Source: Bacterioplanoides sp965200585
GTDB taxonomy: Bacteria; Pseudomonadota; Gammaproteobacteria; Pseudomonadales; Oceanobacteraceae
Reading direction: 5' to 3' (one strand)
DNA: 64,000 nucleotides
Assembly (NCBI RefSeq): GCF_965200585.1
Contig: NZ_OZ241361.1
The translations under genes and the position numbers were made by a program. The notes below the pieces were generated by a model. It saw nothing but the letters and a program-made list of their open reading frames with translations. It was not told the DNA's origin and ran no database searches. This document shows positions 53,046 to 61,330 of the stretch, piece after piece (within the stretch, counting starts at the first letter, position 1; each line of letters opens with the position of its first letter).

Positions 53046-53960
53046 ATGAAAGTTTTTTTATTGCTCGTTTTTTTATTTTTTTCCGCATCACTTCAGGCAC
53101 GCCAGATTCTTGGCTGTGGCCCGCAATGGTTACAATCCTTTTTGCCGATGGCCGATATACTGGCCTCTGCGGATGATCAGTATCTGGCCGTAGGCTGTTA
53201 TTTAACACACAACCCGGTTGCCGGTCGCAGCCGCTGGTTTCCGCAATTACCACAGCTTCAGCTGATCAGCGCACTGCCAACTGCCGCATCAAAAGCCGAA
53301 GAAGATGCTCAGTTTCAAAGGGCGCATATCCGCCTCCCGATACGGCGTTTTCAGCATACTCAGCTGGCCATCATGGCTGACTACCAGCAACAACAGATAC
53401 GCAGTGAATTATTACAAGACACTTACTGGGCCCGCGCGGACCGGATACTGGCTTCCGGGCAATCATTATTAATCGAGCATCAACAACTGCGTTATGGGCT
53501 GGAATTTACGCTGCTCGATGCCGACAAATGGCTGAATACCCTGAGCGTGGCTTATGAACAAAACAAGCAGCCGGTTCATCTGAATCAGCAACAGCCCGGC
53601 CGCATTGATGTACTGACCCCGACTCTGTATGACATCAGCCAGATTGCCGCAGGCTATCGGGCTCAGCGCTGGGGCTGGAATCTGAACTGGCAGCTGGCAT
53701 TAGGCTACGGTTATCTGCGCGACAATGGCGTTTCTCTACTACAAGATAGCGATCAGGACAGCCGTTTTAATCACCTCCGATTAGAGCTGGAATGGCGTTA
53801 CCGCTGGCGTTTGAGTCAGCGTATCAGTGTACAATCGGGTGTTGTCGGTGAGTTTCAGTATTTTGATTTTGGCAAACAAAACCGCCAGCAACGCTATCAG
53901 TTTAACAGCGGCAGCGCTGAGCTTTATCGGCTGTTTGCCGGGTTAGAATGGCGCTTCTGA
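53046..53960 (+). CDS. Exported, probably outer-membrane beta-barrel protein of unknown function
   Basis: The 304-residue product has a strong signal peptide (MKVFLLLVFLFFSASLQA). The C-terminal half shows alternating strands (LNWQLALGYGYLRDNGVSLL, LRLELEWRYRWRLSQRISVQ) and ends FAGLEWRF; a terminal Phe is usual for barrels. I do not know the family. ATG 53046 is chosen for the signal peptide over an upstream TTG frame. Its 3' end overlaps the AraC gene on the other strand by 37 bp. Confidence 0.75.
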   Translation: MKVFLLLVFLFFSASLQARQILGCGPQWLQSFLPMADILASADDQYLAVGCYLTHNPVAGRSRWFPQLPQLQLISALPTAASKAEEDAQFQRAHIRLPIRRFQHTQLAIMADYQQQQIRSELLQDTYWARADRILASGQSLLIEHQQLRYGLEFTLLDADKWLNTLSVAYEQNKQPVHLNQQQPGRIDVLTPTLYDISQIAAGYRAQRWGWNLNWQLALGYGYLRDNGVSLLQDSDQDSRFNHLRLELEWRYRWRLSQRISVQSGVVGEFQYFDFGKQNRQQRYQFNSGSAELYRLFAGLEWRF

Positions 53961-54949
53961 CGATATTCCAGCGGTGTGACGTTAAACCAGCGTTTAAATG
54001 CGCGACTAAAAGCACTGCTTTCAGCAAAGCCCAGTTGTTCACTGATGGCTGTTAAGGACATGGGTGTGTGTGCCAACAAATGTTCGGCCCGCTGCTTACG
54101 TTCTGACTCCAGCAACGACTGAAATGACGTCCCCCCGTCCTGCAATTTGCGTTGTAAGGTACGACTGCTGATATTCAGATGACGGGCGATATCTTCACGA
54201 TCAAAGGTAAGCTCAACCGCATTACGCAATAGCTGCTCAATCAGCTGCACGGTATCCGGCTGATCCAATACCGCCAACTGTTGCTCCAGCATTTGTTCGT
54301 GTACTGCGGCTAAATTCTGATCGCGAAATGCCAAGGGCTCATCCAGAATAGCAGCAGGAAAAACCAGTGCATTACGCGAGCTGGCAAACTTCAACGGCGC
54401 GGCAAAAATACGCTGATAATGATCCAGGCTTTGCGGAGCCTGATGGGTTAACTCCACCCGGGTTAAGGTCAGTGTTTGACACGTCAACCAATTGGCGAAG
54501 TTGCGCAGTAATACCAGCACGGCATCAATTTGATGACGGCTGAAACTATCGGCGGCCGGTTGGTATACCAGTGCCGCCTGATCTCCTTCAATCGTCAGAA
54601 CATAACCCCCACCATCACTCACCAGCCGGGTATAACGATTGGACTTCTCCAGCGCAGCCGCCAGTGTTTCACTGTGCATCAGGCTCAGAGCAAATAACTG
54701 GAAATGACCCGGCTTAACCTGTTCACCCATTAATAAACCAAAGTCTGACGCCTGCGATAACCGCTCCGCCTCACGCCAGATCATTAAGGTTTGTTCCAGA
54801 CTGATACGGCAATAAGGCTGATCCAGTAACGTTGCATCGATGCCAGCGACATCCAGCAGAGTATGGCGATCAACACCCTGATGCTCTGCACCCATCAGCA
54901 GAGCACGAATCCATAACCCGGAAACCGTTTTTATGGTTGGTTGCGACAT
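53924..54949 (-). CDS. AraC-family transcriptional regulator (OruR/ArgR-like architecture)
   Basis: This 341-residue protein has a long N-terminal Arabinose_bd-type ligand domain and a C-terminal AraC helix-turn-helix pair: NISSRTLQRKLQDGGTSFQS, LTAISEQLGFAESSAFSRAF and FKRWFNVTPLEYR. Such proteins often control amino-acid or lipid catabolism; the ligand is unknown. Its stop overlaps the convergent barrel gene by 37 bp, so the two messages are complementary at their ends. Confidence 0.9.
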   Translation of the reverse strand: MSQPTIKTVSGLWIRALLMGAEHQGVDRHTLLDVAGIDATLLDQPYCRISLEQTLMIWREAERLSQASDFGLLMGEQVKPGHFQLFALSLMHSETLAAALEKSNRYTRLVSDGGGYVLTIEGDQAALVYQPAADSFSRHQIDAVLVLLRNFANWLTCQTLTLTRVELTHQAPQSLDHYQRIFAAPLKFASSRNALVFPAAILDEPLAFRDQNLAAVHEQMLEQQLAVLDQPDTVQLIEQLLRNAVELTFDREDIARHLNISSRTLQRKLQDGGTSFQSLLESERKQRAEHLLAHTPMSLTAISEQLGFAESSAFSRAFKRWFNVTPLEYRQKRHSNPANSR

Positions 54950-55030
54950 GCAGTAACTTCATTTATCAGATCAGAGGTGCCTGATCATAAAGTTCATCAA
55001 CCATGCAGGGCAAATATTAACCGCAACCCG

Positions 55031-55276
55031 TTAAACGTTGATATGAACACCACGGCGTTTATAGCAGTGGGAAGCATTGCAATAAATCGTAATCAGGCGG
55101 CCTTTATCCGGCGTCTGAATGATGTAGAGGTCGGTAAACTCCGGTGTCCTCTCCATAAATCTTGCATTGTGAATTTGTTGCGACAGCAGGACGCTGCCAG
55201 ACAGGGATGTATTTGGGGTATCCTGAATTCCCATCATGGCGGTCAGTACCACCAGCAGACAGAATATTCTCATCAT
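55031..55276 (-). CDS. Small exported protein of unknown function
   Basis: The 81-residue product has a signal peptide (MRIFCLLVVLTAMMGIQ). GGAGGTGAAA gives a near-ideal ribosome site for the ATG at 55276. The mature part includes CNASHCYKRRG, two cysteines that could form a disulfide in the periplasm. It is oriented like the AraC gene, 81 bp upstream of it. Family unknown. Confidence 0.65.
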   Translation of the reverse strand: MMRIFCLLVVLTAMMGIQDTPNTSLSGSVLLSQQIHNARFMERTPEFTDLYIIQTPDKGRLITIYCNASHCYKRRGVHINV

Positions 55277-55360
55277 TTTCACCTCCAGCCATCGGCCACA
55301 CTTTTCAGTATAGGAACGATCAGAAGGTGACGATGTATTTTTTTGTTATAAGCGGGAGAT

Positions 55361-55392
55361 ACAAAAACGCCCCCACCGGTTAAGGCGGAGGC
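55361..55392 (-). terminator. Terminator of the chemotaxis operon
   Basis: On the minus strand GCCTCCGCC pairs with GGTGGGGGC (two G-U pairs) around TTAACC, followed by GTTTTTGT. It lies 47 bp past the last operon gene. Confidence 0.8.
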
Positions 55393-55438
55393 ATTTAAAT
55401 CATCAACTGGCTACCGTCGTTCTATAGCCGTAGTTAAT

Positions 55439-55813
55439 CTATTGCCGCTTTAGGGACACCATCAATTCGGCTTCACCTCTGGCCATACCACAACTGTCGA
55501 TCAGCTCTGCCGCCGTCGCTCCTAAGCTCACCAGACGAGAAGCCTGCTCAAAGGTGTTGTTGTCAGTATTGGGCAGCATGGCCTTTTTTTCGACTTTCTG
55601 AAAACGGGCTTCCACTTGTTTGATACGTCGCCCCATACCAATGGCACTGCGACTCAGCCCCTGATTGGCTTCATCCAGTGCACTCAGAGTGGCATTGACT
55701 CTGGACTGCTCCTGTAACTGTTGTCGGCGCAACGACCATAAAAAGGAGCCAACAACCAATAACATGGCAAAATTGCCGATTAACAACCAGTGCACCAGAG
55801 TCAGTGACGACAT
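55439..55813 (-). CDS. DUF2802 protein
   Basis: This 124-residue protein has one N-terminal membrane segment (LLIGNFAMLLVVGSFLWSL), a coiled-coil middle (LSALDEANQGLSRSAIGMG) and the C-terminal SLGATAAELIDSCGMARGEA typical of DUF2802. The family sits at the end of chemotaxis operons in Pseudomonas and relatives. Function is unknown. It follows cheW by 9 bp and is the last gene before the terminator. Confidence 0.88.
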   Translation of the reverse strand: MSSLTLVHWLLIGNFAMLLVVGSFLWSLRRQQLQEQSRVNATLSALDEANQGLSRSAIGMGRRIKQVEARFQKVEKKAMLPNTDNNTFEQASRLVSLGATAAELIDSCGMARGEAELMVSLKRQ

Positions 55814-55822
55814 AGCAAACCT

Positions 55823-56305
55823 CTATAAACCTTGAAGCTCGTTCCACTCCTCATCTGTCATCAGTTTCTCCAGGTCAACCAGAATCAACAATTCGTCGTT
55901 CTTATGGCAAACACCCTGAATAAACTTGGCACTCTCTTCGTTACCGACATTAGGGGTGGTTTCAATTTCTGACTGACGTAGATATACCACTTCAGCCACC
56001 GCATCCACGAGAATGCCTACCACCTGATTTTCCGCTTCGATAATTACGATACGGGTCTGGTCGGTTGTGTCAGCCGTCGGTAAACCAAAGCGCTGGCGCG
56101 TGTCGATTACAGTGACCACATTACCGCGCAGGTTGATAATACCTAACACGTATGGGGGCGCACCCGGTACCGGGGCAATTTCACTGTAGCGCAGCACTTC
56201 CTGCACCTGCATCACGTTAATACCGTAAGTTTCGTTCTCCAAACGGAACGTCACCCACTGCAGAACCGGATCGTCTGCACTCTTGTTTCCGGCTATTGCT
56301 GACAT
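55823..56305 (-). CDS. cheW: Chemotaxis coupling protein CheW
   Basis: This 160-residue adaptor links receptors to CheA. It has LQWVTFRLENETYGINVMQV and VVTVIDTRQRFGLP, as usual for CheW. It lies in the operon after parP but is separated from it by 156 bp, enough for an internal promoter. Confidence 0.95.
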   Translation of the reverse strand: MSAIAGNKSADDPVLQWVTFRLENETYGINVMQVQEVLRYSEIAPVPGAPPYVLGIINLRGNVVTVIDTRQRFGLPTADTTDQTRIVIIEAENQVVGILVDAVAEVVYLRQSEIETTPNVGNEESAKFIQGVCHKNDELLILVDLEKLMTDEEWNELQGL

Positions 56306-56461
56306 AAAACATCCTCACTAAGAAAGGGTCAGTGCGTCAAAAAGACGTTGAAACCTCTCTTAACTATAGATCAGAGCACAAAGTGTACCAGCCAAATTCA
56401 GTATTTTTTTCAGCGAATGTTCGGAGGGCCAAAGCGGCCGCTAAGCACGGCCGGAAAAGCA

Positions 56462-57373
56462 TCACTGACGGACGTTTTGTTCCAGTAATTCCATCAGATT
56501 TGGCACGTCTACCAGCGCACACATTTCAGAAATCACAGTACCCGCCAGCCAGGGACGTTTACTGCGGTCCCCCCGCCATTTAATCGAGTCATGCACCAGA
56601 GTTACCGTCTCGCAGATTTCCTGACACGCCAGCGCCCAGGGTGAGCGATCGAGCTGAATCACAAAGTCGTAGCCCTGATCCTGCAGAGAAATGCTGCGTT
56701 CCGGCATGATCAAGGCGGCACTATCAATGATGGTGAGCTTTTGTTCTTCTGTCTGCCACACCCCCAACGACCAGCTGGCCTGGCCAAACAGGGGAGTAAT
56801 CTTCTCATTGCGGTTATGCACACCACCTAACAGCGACAACGGAATCGCCAGCTTCAGCCCCGCCACTTTAAAGATCAGGCATTCCACTCCCTGAACCGAA
56901 CGCCAGTCTAATGCCTCGGTTGTGTGTGTTTCTGCGTGTTCCTGTACCTGTGTTTCCACCTCAGCTACCTGATCGACAACCGCAGTCTCAACCGGTTCAG
57001 GTTCAGCGGCTATCACCTCAGGTTCAGAAGCAACAGACTCAGAGGCAACAGGAATCACGGCAGGTTCAGGTATAGTTAAAGCCGGTTTAAGCGCAGGCCG
57101 TTCCAGTTCAGCCGGAGCGTAAGGACGACGGCTGGCAGGCTCTTTCAGACGTTCAACTTTAACTTCCGGCGGTTGTGGCACTTCACGCTGTAATTCAGCC
57201 ACGGCAACCCGTTCAGCAGTCGTTTGTGTGGCTGCAACAGGAGGAGAAGCTTCGGTAGCAGTGACTAATAACTGATCCAGATAACCCTGTAATACGTCAT
57301 CCACCTGATTGGTTGATTTCGTACGGGTGGCTGATTGCGTCAGAATCGTGGTTTCGGGCTGTTTATCATTCAT
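56462..57373 (-). CDS. parP: CheW-domain protein ParP
   Basis: This 303-residue protein has a long acidic, proline-rich N-terminal region (to about residue 155) and a C-terminal CheW-like domain (VECLIFKVAGLKLAIPLSLL). Its place next to a ParA-like ATPase matches ParP, which ties chemotaxis arrays to the cell pole through ParC and CheA. The N-terminal DVLQGYLDQLLV motif is echoed in the upstream small ORF. It overlaps that ORF by 8 bp. Confidence 0.87.
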   Translation of the reverse strand: MNDKQPETTILTQSATRTKSTNQVDDVLQGYLDQLLVTATEASPPVAATQTTAERVAVAELQREVPQPPEVKVERLKEPASRRPYAPAELERPALKPALTIPEPAVIPVASESVASEPEVIAAEPEPVETAVVDQVAEVETQVQEHAETHTTEALDWRSVQGVECLIFKVAGLKLAIPLSLLGGVHNRNEKITPLFGQASWSLGVWQTEEQKLTIIDSAALIMPERSISLQDQGYDFVIQLDRSPWALACQEICETVTLVHDSIKWRGDRSKRPWLAGTVISEMCALVDVPNLMELLEQNVRQ

Positions 57374-57836
57374 GGCTCAATGCCCGCTCAGCCCGGCTAA
57401 ACGCCGTTATCCATAAAGGTAACGTCTGGCTGTTTTGATCATCACCCAGAGACGCCAGCGTCTGACCACAATGCTGCAATACACATAAACGCAGCCGTGA
57501 GGCTGGCAGTTGCTTCAACAGCATCAGGGTATTGAGAAAATAACTGTAACGTCCGGCCAACGGTAATTCCTGCTCTGCCACACACAGCACCGGAGCACGC
57601 CCGGGGGCTAAGGTTGAAGCAGAAAAGACAGCCGCCTTTGGCTGCTCGTTGTGATCAGAGTCGCCTTGCTGATCGGTCTGGTCTTGTTGCTTAAGCTGAA
57701 CTTGTTTTTCAGGCTGCTCGGCAAAAGGCTCAACCGCTTGCTTTAATAAGGCATCCCAATCCGCTGCCGGATCTTCGGGCGGCGCCAGCAACGCATCCAG
57801 ATAATCACCTAATGGATTGTTCTCTGCGGTGCTCAT
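57366..57836 (-). CDS. Unrecognised protein between parC and parP, with ParP-like N-terminal motif
   Basis: This 156-residue protein begins with LGDYLDALLAPPEDPAADWD, similar in shape to the ParP N-terminus (LQGYLDQLL). A glutamine-rich linker and a hydrophobic C-terminal half (SRLRLCVLQHCGQTLASLG) follow. It is translationally linked to both neighbours (1-bp gap from parC, 8-bp overlap with parP), so it likely acts with them. It may be a degenerate CheW-like domain. I cannot assign a family. Confidence 0.75.
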   Translation of the reverse strand: MSTAENNPLGDYLDALLAPPEDPAADWDALLKQAVEPFAEQPEKQVQLKQQDQTDQQGDSDHNEQPKAAVFSASTLAPGRAPVLCVAEQELPLAGRYSYFLNTLMLLKQLPASRLRLCVLQHCGQTLASLGDDQNSQTLPLWITAFSRAERALSHE

Positions 57837-57837
57837 A

Positions 57838-58614
57838 TTAAGCCTCCGCGGTTGCGTTCAGCAGTTTCAGTAAATGGCGATAAGCCCGAACACCCCGACC
57901 GTCAGGCTCCAGCTGATGTGGAAAAATTCCTTGATGGCTGGCATCACGCAGGCGGGTATCCACCGGAATGGCTTCTTCCCAGAGTGTATCGGTATAAGTG
58001 CGCCGCATTTCTTTTAAAGTAGTAAGCGATGCACCGGTACGCCGGTCAAATAAGGTTGGGACAATGGTGTAAGGCAAATTGCGGTTTTGCGAGCGCATCA
58101 CCATTTTTAAGGTATGAATCATACGTTCCAGACCTTTCATCGCCAGATGTTCGGTCTGAGTGGGTATCACCAGCCGCTGACAAGCCGCCAGTGCATTGAC
58201 TAATAACACGCCAAGAATCGGAGGCGTATCCAGCAAGACATAATCATAATCATCCCACAGCTGCGCCAGACTTCGCGCCAGCACTAAGCCCATGCCATCC
58301 TGACCACTCACCTGACGCTCCAGCGTTGCCAGCGATGTGGTTGCCGGTAATAAAGAAACACTGGGAAGGCTGGTTGGCTTGAGAACACTCTGAACAAAGG
58401 CTTTATCTTTATGGCGTTGCTCAAAAAATAAGTGATACAGGCTGCGATCCAGACTGTCAGGATCTTGTTTGAAGTAACTGGTTAATGAGCCGTGGGGGTC
58501 AAGATCAACCAATAACACACGATGGCCCTGCTCAGCCAGTAATCCCCCCAGCGATACCACACTGGTGGTTTTACCCACGCCACCTTTTTGATTTGCAATT
58601 GACCAGATTCTCAC
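57838..58614 (-). CDS. parC: ParA-family polar chemotaxis ATPase ParC
   Basis: This 258-residue ATPase has the deviant Walker A SIANQKGGVGKTTSVVSLGG and VDLDPHGSLTSYF. It places chemotaxis arrays at the pole and helps share them between daughter cells. The start is taken at GTG 58614 because AGAAGG lies 8 bases before it and Pseudomonas homologues begin there; ATG 58659 would add 15 residues. The name refers to chemotaxis ParC, not topoisomerase IV. Confidence 0.88.
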   Translation of the reverse strand: MRIWSIANQKGGVGKTTSVVSLGGLLAEQGHRVLLVDLDPHGSLTSYFKQDPDSLDRSLYHLFFEQRHKDKAFVQSVLKPTSLPSVSLLPATTSLATLERQVSGQDGMGLVLARSLAQLWDDYDYVLLDTPPILGVLLVNALAACQRLVIPTQTEHLAMKGLERMIHTLKMVMRSQNRNLPYTIVPTLFDRRTGASLTTLKEMRRTYTDTLWEEAIPVDTRLRDASHQGIFPHQLEPDGRGVRAYRHLLKLLNATAEA

Positions 58615-58732
58615 TGATGCCACCTTCTGTTCGTTTATTGCCGAGTCTTGGCCCTGCATCTTGACGCAACGCAGGGCTAACCGGTGAAGAAAGCAAAAAC
58701 TGTGTCAATTACCGAAATAGCCGTCAGTCGTT

Positions 58733-59443
58733 TTAAGGCTCCGATGGCCGCGACCAGGGTTTGTCAAACGAACCCTGAGTCATAAAAATCACTACCCGTC
58801 GGTTTTTCGCCTTCGCTTCATCTGAGCTGCCTTCATCAACCGGGTGGTAATGGGACATGCCCATGGCCGCCATCCGTTGTGGCGCGACGCCGTATAACAC
58901 CAGGTTCTGAACCACTGACGCAGCCCTTAACACCGAAATTTCCCAATTGCTGACCCCCGTCGCCGGGGTATCGTCACTGTGTCCCTGAACATTGATCGGA
59001 AACGGCCAGCCGCGTAAATGTTCGGCAATGGCCTCAATCAGTGGTAATGCTTCGTCACGCAGCCGGGTCTGACCACTGGCAAACAATAAGTCGGCATTCA
59101 GGGAGACACTGATCCAGTCTTCTTCACCATTTACCTCTATATCGTCCGATTCCGGAATTATTTGAGTCACCTGACGAATATCGGCCAATAACGGTAATAA
59201 ACCATTACCTTTAGCCAACGGTGTGGAGAGTTGTGGCACCGGTAGTTCGGTGATGGGGAGCTGATTGGAGAAGACGGCTTCGATTTCACTGCGAATGGCG
59301 GCACCCTCTTCTTCGTCAATCAGCTGCAGGGCATACAGCATGATAAAAAAGGCACACAGCAGCGTCATATAATCGGCGTACGATACCAGCCAGCGATGTG
59401 GGTCCGGGCCTGCACTCTTGCTACGACCGCTGTTGTCAGACAT
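58733..59443 (-). CDS. motD: Flagellar stator protein MotD (MotB-like)
   Basis: This 236-residue protein has one membrane segment with the proton-channel Asp in SYADYMTLLCAFFIMLYA and a C-terminal OmpA/MotB peptidoglycan-binding domain (INVQGHSDDTPAT). It forms the stator with MotC. The ATG at 59443 directly follows the motC stop. A longer frame inside motC is rejected. Confidence 0.92.
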   Translation of the reverse strand: MSDNSGRSKSAGPDPHRWLVSYADYMTLLCAFFIMLYALQLIDEEEGAAIRSEIEAVFSNQLPITELPVPQLSTPLAKGNGLLPLLADIRQVTQIIPESDDIEVNGEEDWISVSLNADLLFASGQTRLRDEALPLIEAIAEHLRGWPFPINVQGHSDDTPATGVSNWEISVLRAASVVQNLVLYGVAPQRMAAMGMSHYHPVDEGSSDEAKAKNRRVVIFMTQGSFDKPWSRPSEP

Positions 59444-59444
59444 A

Positions 59445-60185
59445 TCAGAGCACCATACCCTGCAACCGGAAGCGCAACGCAATTGGGTTAACCCCTTCGC
59501 GCACCGATAACAGTCCAAGCAGCATGGTGTCGTAGTAACGTTTACGGATGGCAATGTATTGCCGCAATGTATTGGCAATCGGGATCACCACCAGATTAGC
59601 CGCCGCCACCCCATAAAAAGTAGCAACAAACGCGGTGGCAATACCTTGTGCCAGGGCTTCCGGCTGCTGAATATTCGATAACACCTGCATCAGGCCCAAC
59701 ACAGCACCAACAATACCCAAAGTTGGCAGATAACCAGCCAGGTTATCCAGTACCGAGACAATATCGAGGTCACGCTCTTCGAGGGATTTAAGCTCCAGCT
59801 CCATGGTGGCTTTCATGGTGTCATCATCGTAACCATCAACCAGTAATGTCAGTGCTTTTTTAAAGGCGGGGTCCATTTCACTATTGGCCAGGCGTTCCAG
59901 CGCCAGAATACCATCACGGCGTAACGCATTACCGCAGGTCACCAGTTTGTTGATCAGGCCATCAAACGAATAAACCGGTGGCGCGAACAGCCAGCTAAGC
60001 ATGCCAGCCAGAGGTTTCAGATAGGATTTGGGGATTTGCGCCAATGCGGCAAAAAAAGAACCAGCAAACACGATCAGAGCCGCTGCCGGGTTCCACAGTA
60101 AACTCAACGCGCCGCCTTCCAGAGTATGGCCCATCACCACAACCATAAGGGCCAAACCAACGATTACCAGGCTCCAACGATCCAT
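59445..60185 (-). CDS. motC: Flagellar stator protein MotC (MotA-like)
   Basis: This 246-residue protein has four membrane segments (for example LVIVGLALMVVVMGHTL, and PTLGIVGAVLGLMQVL with FVATFYGVAAANLVVIPIA near the C-terminus). It pairs with MotD to drive flagellar rotation. The order cheB-motC-motD matches Pseudomonas. Confidence 0.93.
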   Translation of the reverse strand: MDRWSLVIVGLALMVVVMGHTLEGGALSLLWNPAAALIVFAGSFFAALAQIPKSYLKPLAGMLSWLFAPPVYSFDGLINKLVTCGNALRRDGILALERLANSEMDPAFKKALTLLVDGYDDDTMKATMELELKSLEERDLDIVSVLDNLAGYLPTLGIVGAVLGLMQVLSNIQQPEALAQGIATAFVATFYGVAAANLVVIPIANTLRQYIAIRKRYYDTMLLGLLSVREGVNPIALRFRLQGMVL

Positions 60186-60196
60186 GTTCTTCTCCG

Positions 60197-61216
60197 TCAG
60201 CCTACATCTTTGCTCAGCCTTGGGCCGACATCTTTCAACGCTAATACTTCGTCGCTGATGCCTTCTTTAATGACGGCTAAAGGCATACCAAAAATCACAC
60301 TGCTTTCTTCATCCTGAGCCCAGATGGTTGAACCGGCCTGTTTTAATAAACGGGCACCTTCTTTACCATCAGAACCCATACCTGTTAACACCACGCCCAG
60401 CGTATTGCGGCCAAAGTGCTTGGCAGCCGACGCAAAAGCAATATCAACACTGGGGCGATAATTAACCCGCTGATCACTTTCATGAATATGAATCGATCCA
60501 CCGTTGCGTTTATCCACCATCAGCTGCATACCACCCGGTGCAACATACACATGGCCAGGCTTTAATAAGTCGCCTTCTTCCGCTTCTTTCACCGTTAACG
60601 GGCTCATGGCATTTAAGCGTTCAGCAAAGGCTTTGGTAAAGGAGCCGGGCATATGCTGAATAATCACAATCGGCGTTTTAAAGCCGGCTGATAAGGTTTT
60701 AAACAAGGTCTGTAGCGCCGCCGGGCCACCGGTTGAGGTGCCGATCATAACCAGATCGGTCTTACCAATGGGTTTAGGGGCTGCTGGGCGGCTGCTCGCC
60801 GCTGGCATAACCCGAGTCTGATTTTTGGCGACTGCGGCAATTTTATTAGTCAGTGCTTTGCGGACTTCTGCCGTACCTTTGGCAATGGCATCAAAGTTTT
60901 TCGATAAGAAGTCGAGTGCTCCGGCATCCAGCGCATCCAGTGTGACTCGTGCTCCTTCAAACGTCAGAGAAGAGAACATCAGAATCGGCACCGGACGTTG
61001 TTGCATGATGGTACGCACGGCGGTGATGCCGTCCATCACCGGCATTTCGTAATCCATGGTGATGACATCAGGCTTCAGCGACTCGTTTAATTCAACCGCT
61101 TCACGACCATTGGCGGCGTCACCCACCACTTCCATACGACCATCGGCATTAATAATTTCAGACACCCGGCGTCGGAAAAAGCCAGAATCATCCACGACCA
61201 GAACACGAATCGTCAC
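60197..61216 (-). CDS. cheB: Chemotaxis methylesterase/glutamine deamidase CheB
   Basis: This 339-residue enzyme has a receiver domain (VLVVDDSGFF, phospho-Asp in ITMDYEMPVMDG) and a methylesterase domain (Ser in IGTSTGGPAAL, His in IIQHMPGSF, Asp in GMGSDGKEG). It demethylates receptors for adaptation. The start is GTG 61216, with GAGGG eight bases upstream. No cheR lies in the window. Confidence 0.95.
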   Translation of the reverse strand: MTIRVLVVDDSGFFRRRVSEIINADGRMEVVGDAANGREAVELNESLKPDVITMDYEMPVMDGITAVRTIMQQRPVPILMFSSLTFEGARVTLDALDAGALDFLSKNFDAIAKGTAEVRKALTNKIAAVAKNQTRVMPAASSRPAAPKPIGKTDLVMIGTSTGGPAALQTLFKTLSAGFKTPIVIIQHMPGSFTKAFAERLNAMSPLTVKEAEEGDLLKPGHVYVAPGGMQLMVDKRNGGSIHIHESDQRVNYRPSVDIAFASAAKHFGRNTLGVVLTGMGSDGKEGARLLKQAGSTIWAQDEESSVIFGMPLAVIKEGISDEVLALKDVGPRLSKDVG

Positions 61217-61272
61217 TCAATTTCCCTCGATAACACCCCGCTCAGTCAACGAGATATGTTGTTAACAGGATG

Positions 61273-61290
61273 CTCCCGCCAAAGCGGGAG
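61273..61290 (-). other. Hairpin between cheA and cheB
   Basis: CTCCCGC and GCGGGAG pair perfectly around CAAA, and the stem can be extended by two or three pairs. It has no U-tract and lies in the 114-bp gap. It could lower downstream expression or stabilise the processed cheA message. Confidence 0.5.
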
Positions 61291-61330
61291 TATCTTATGT
61301 GGCCAGGCCACTTATGGCCTCAACCGCACA

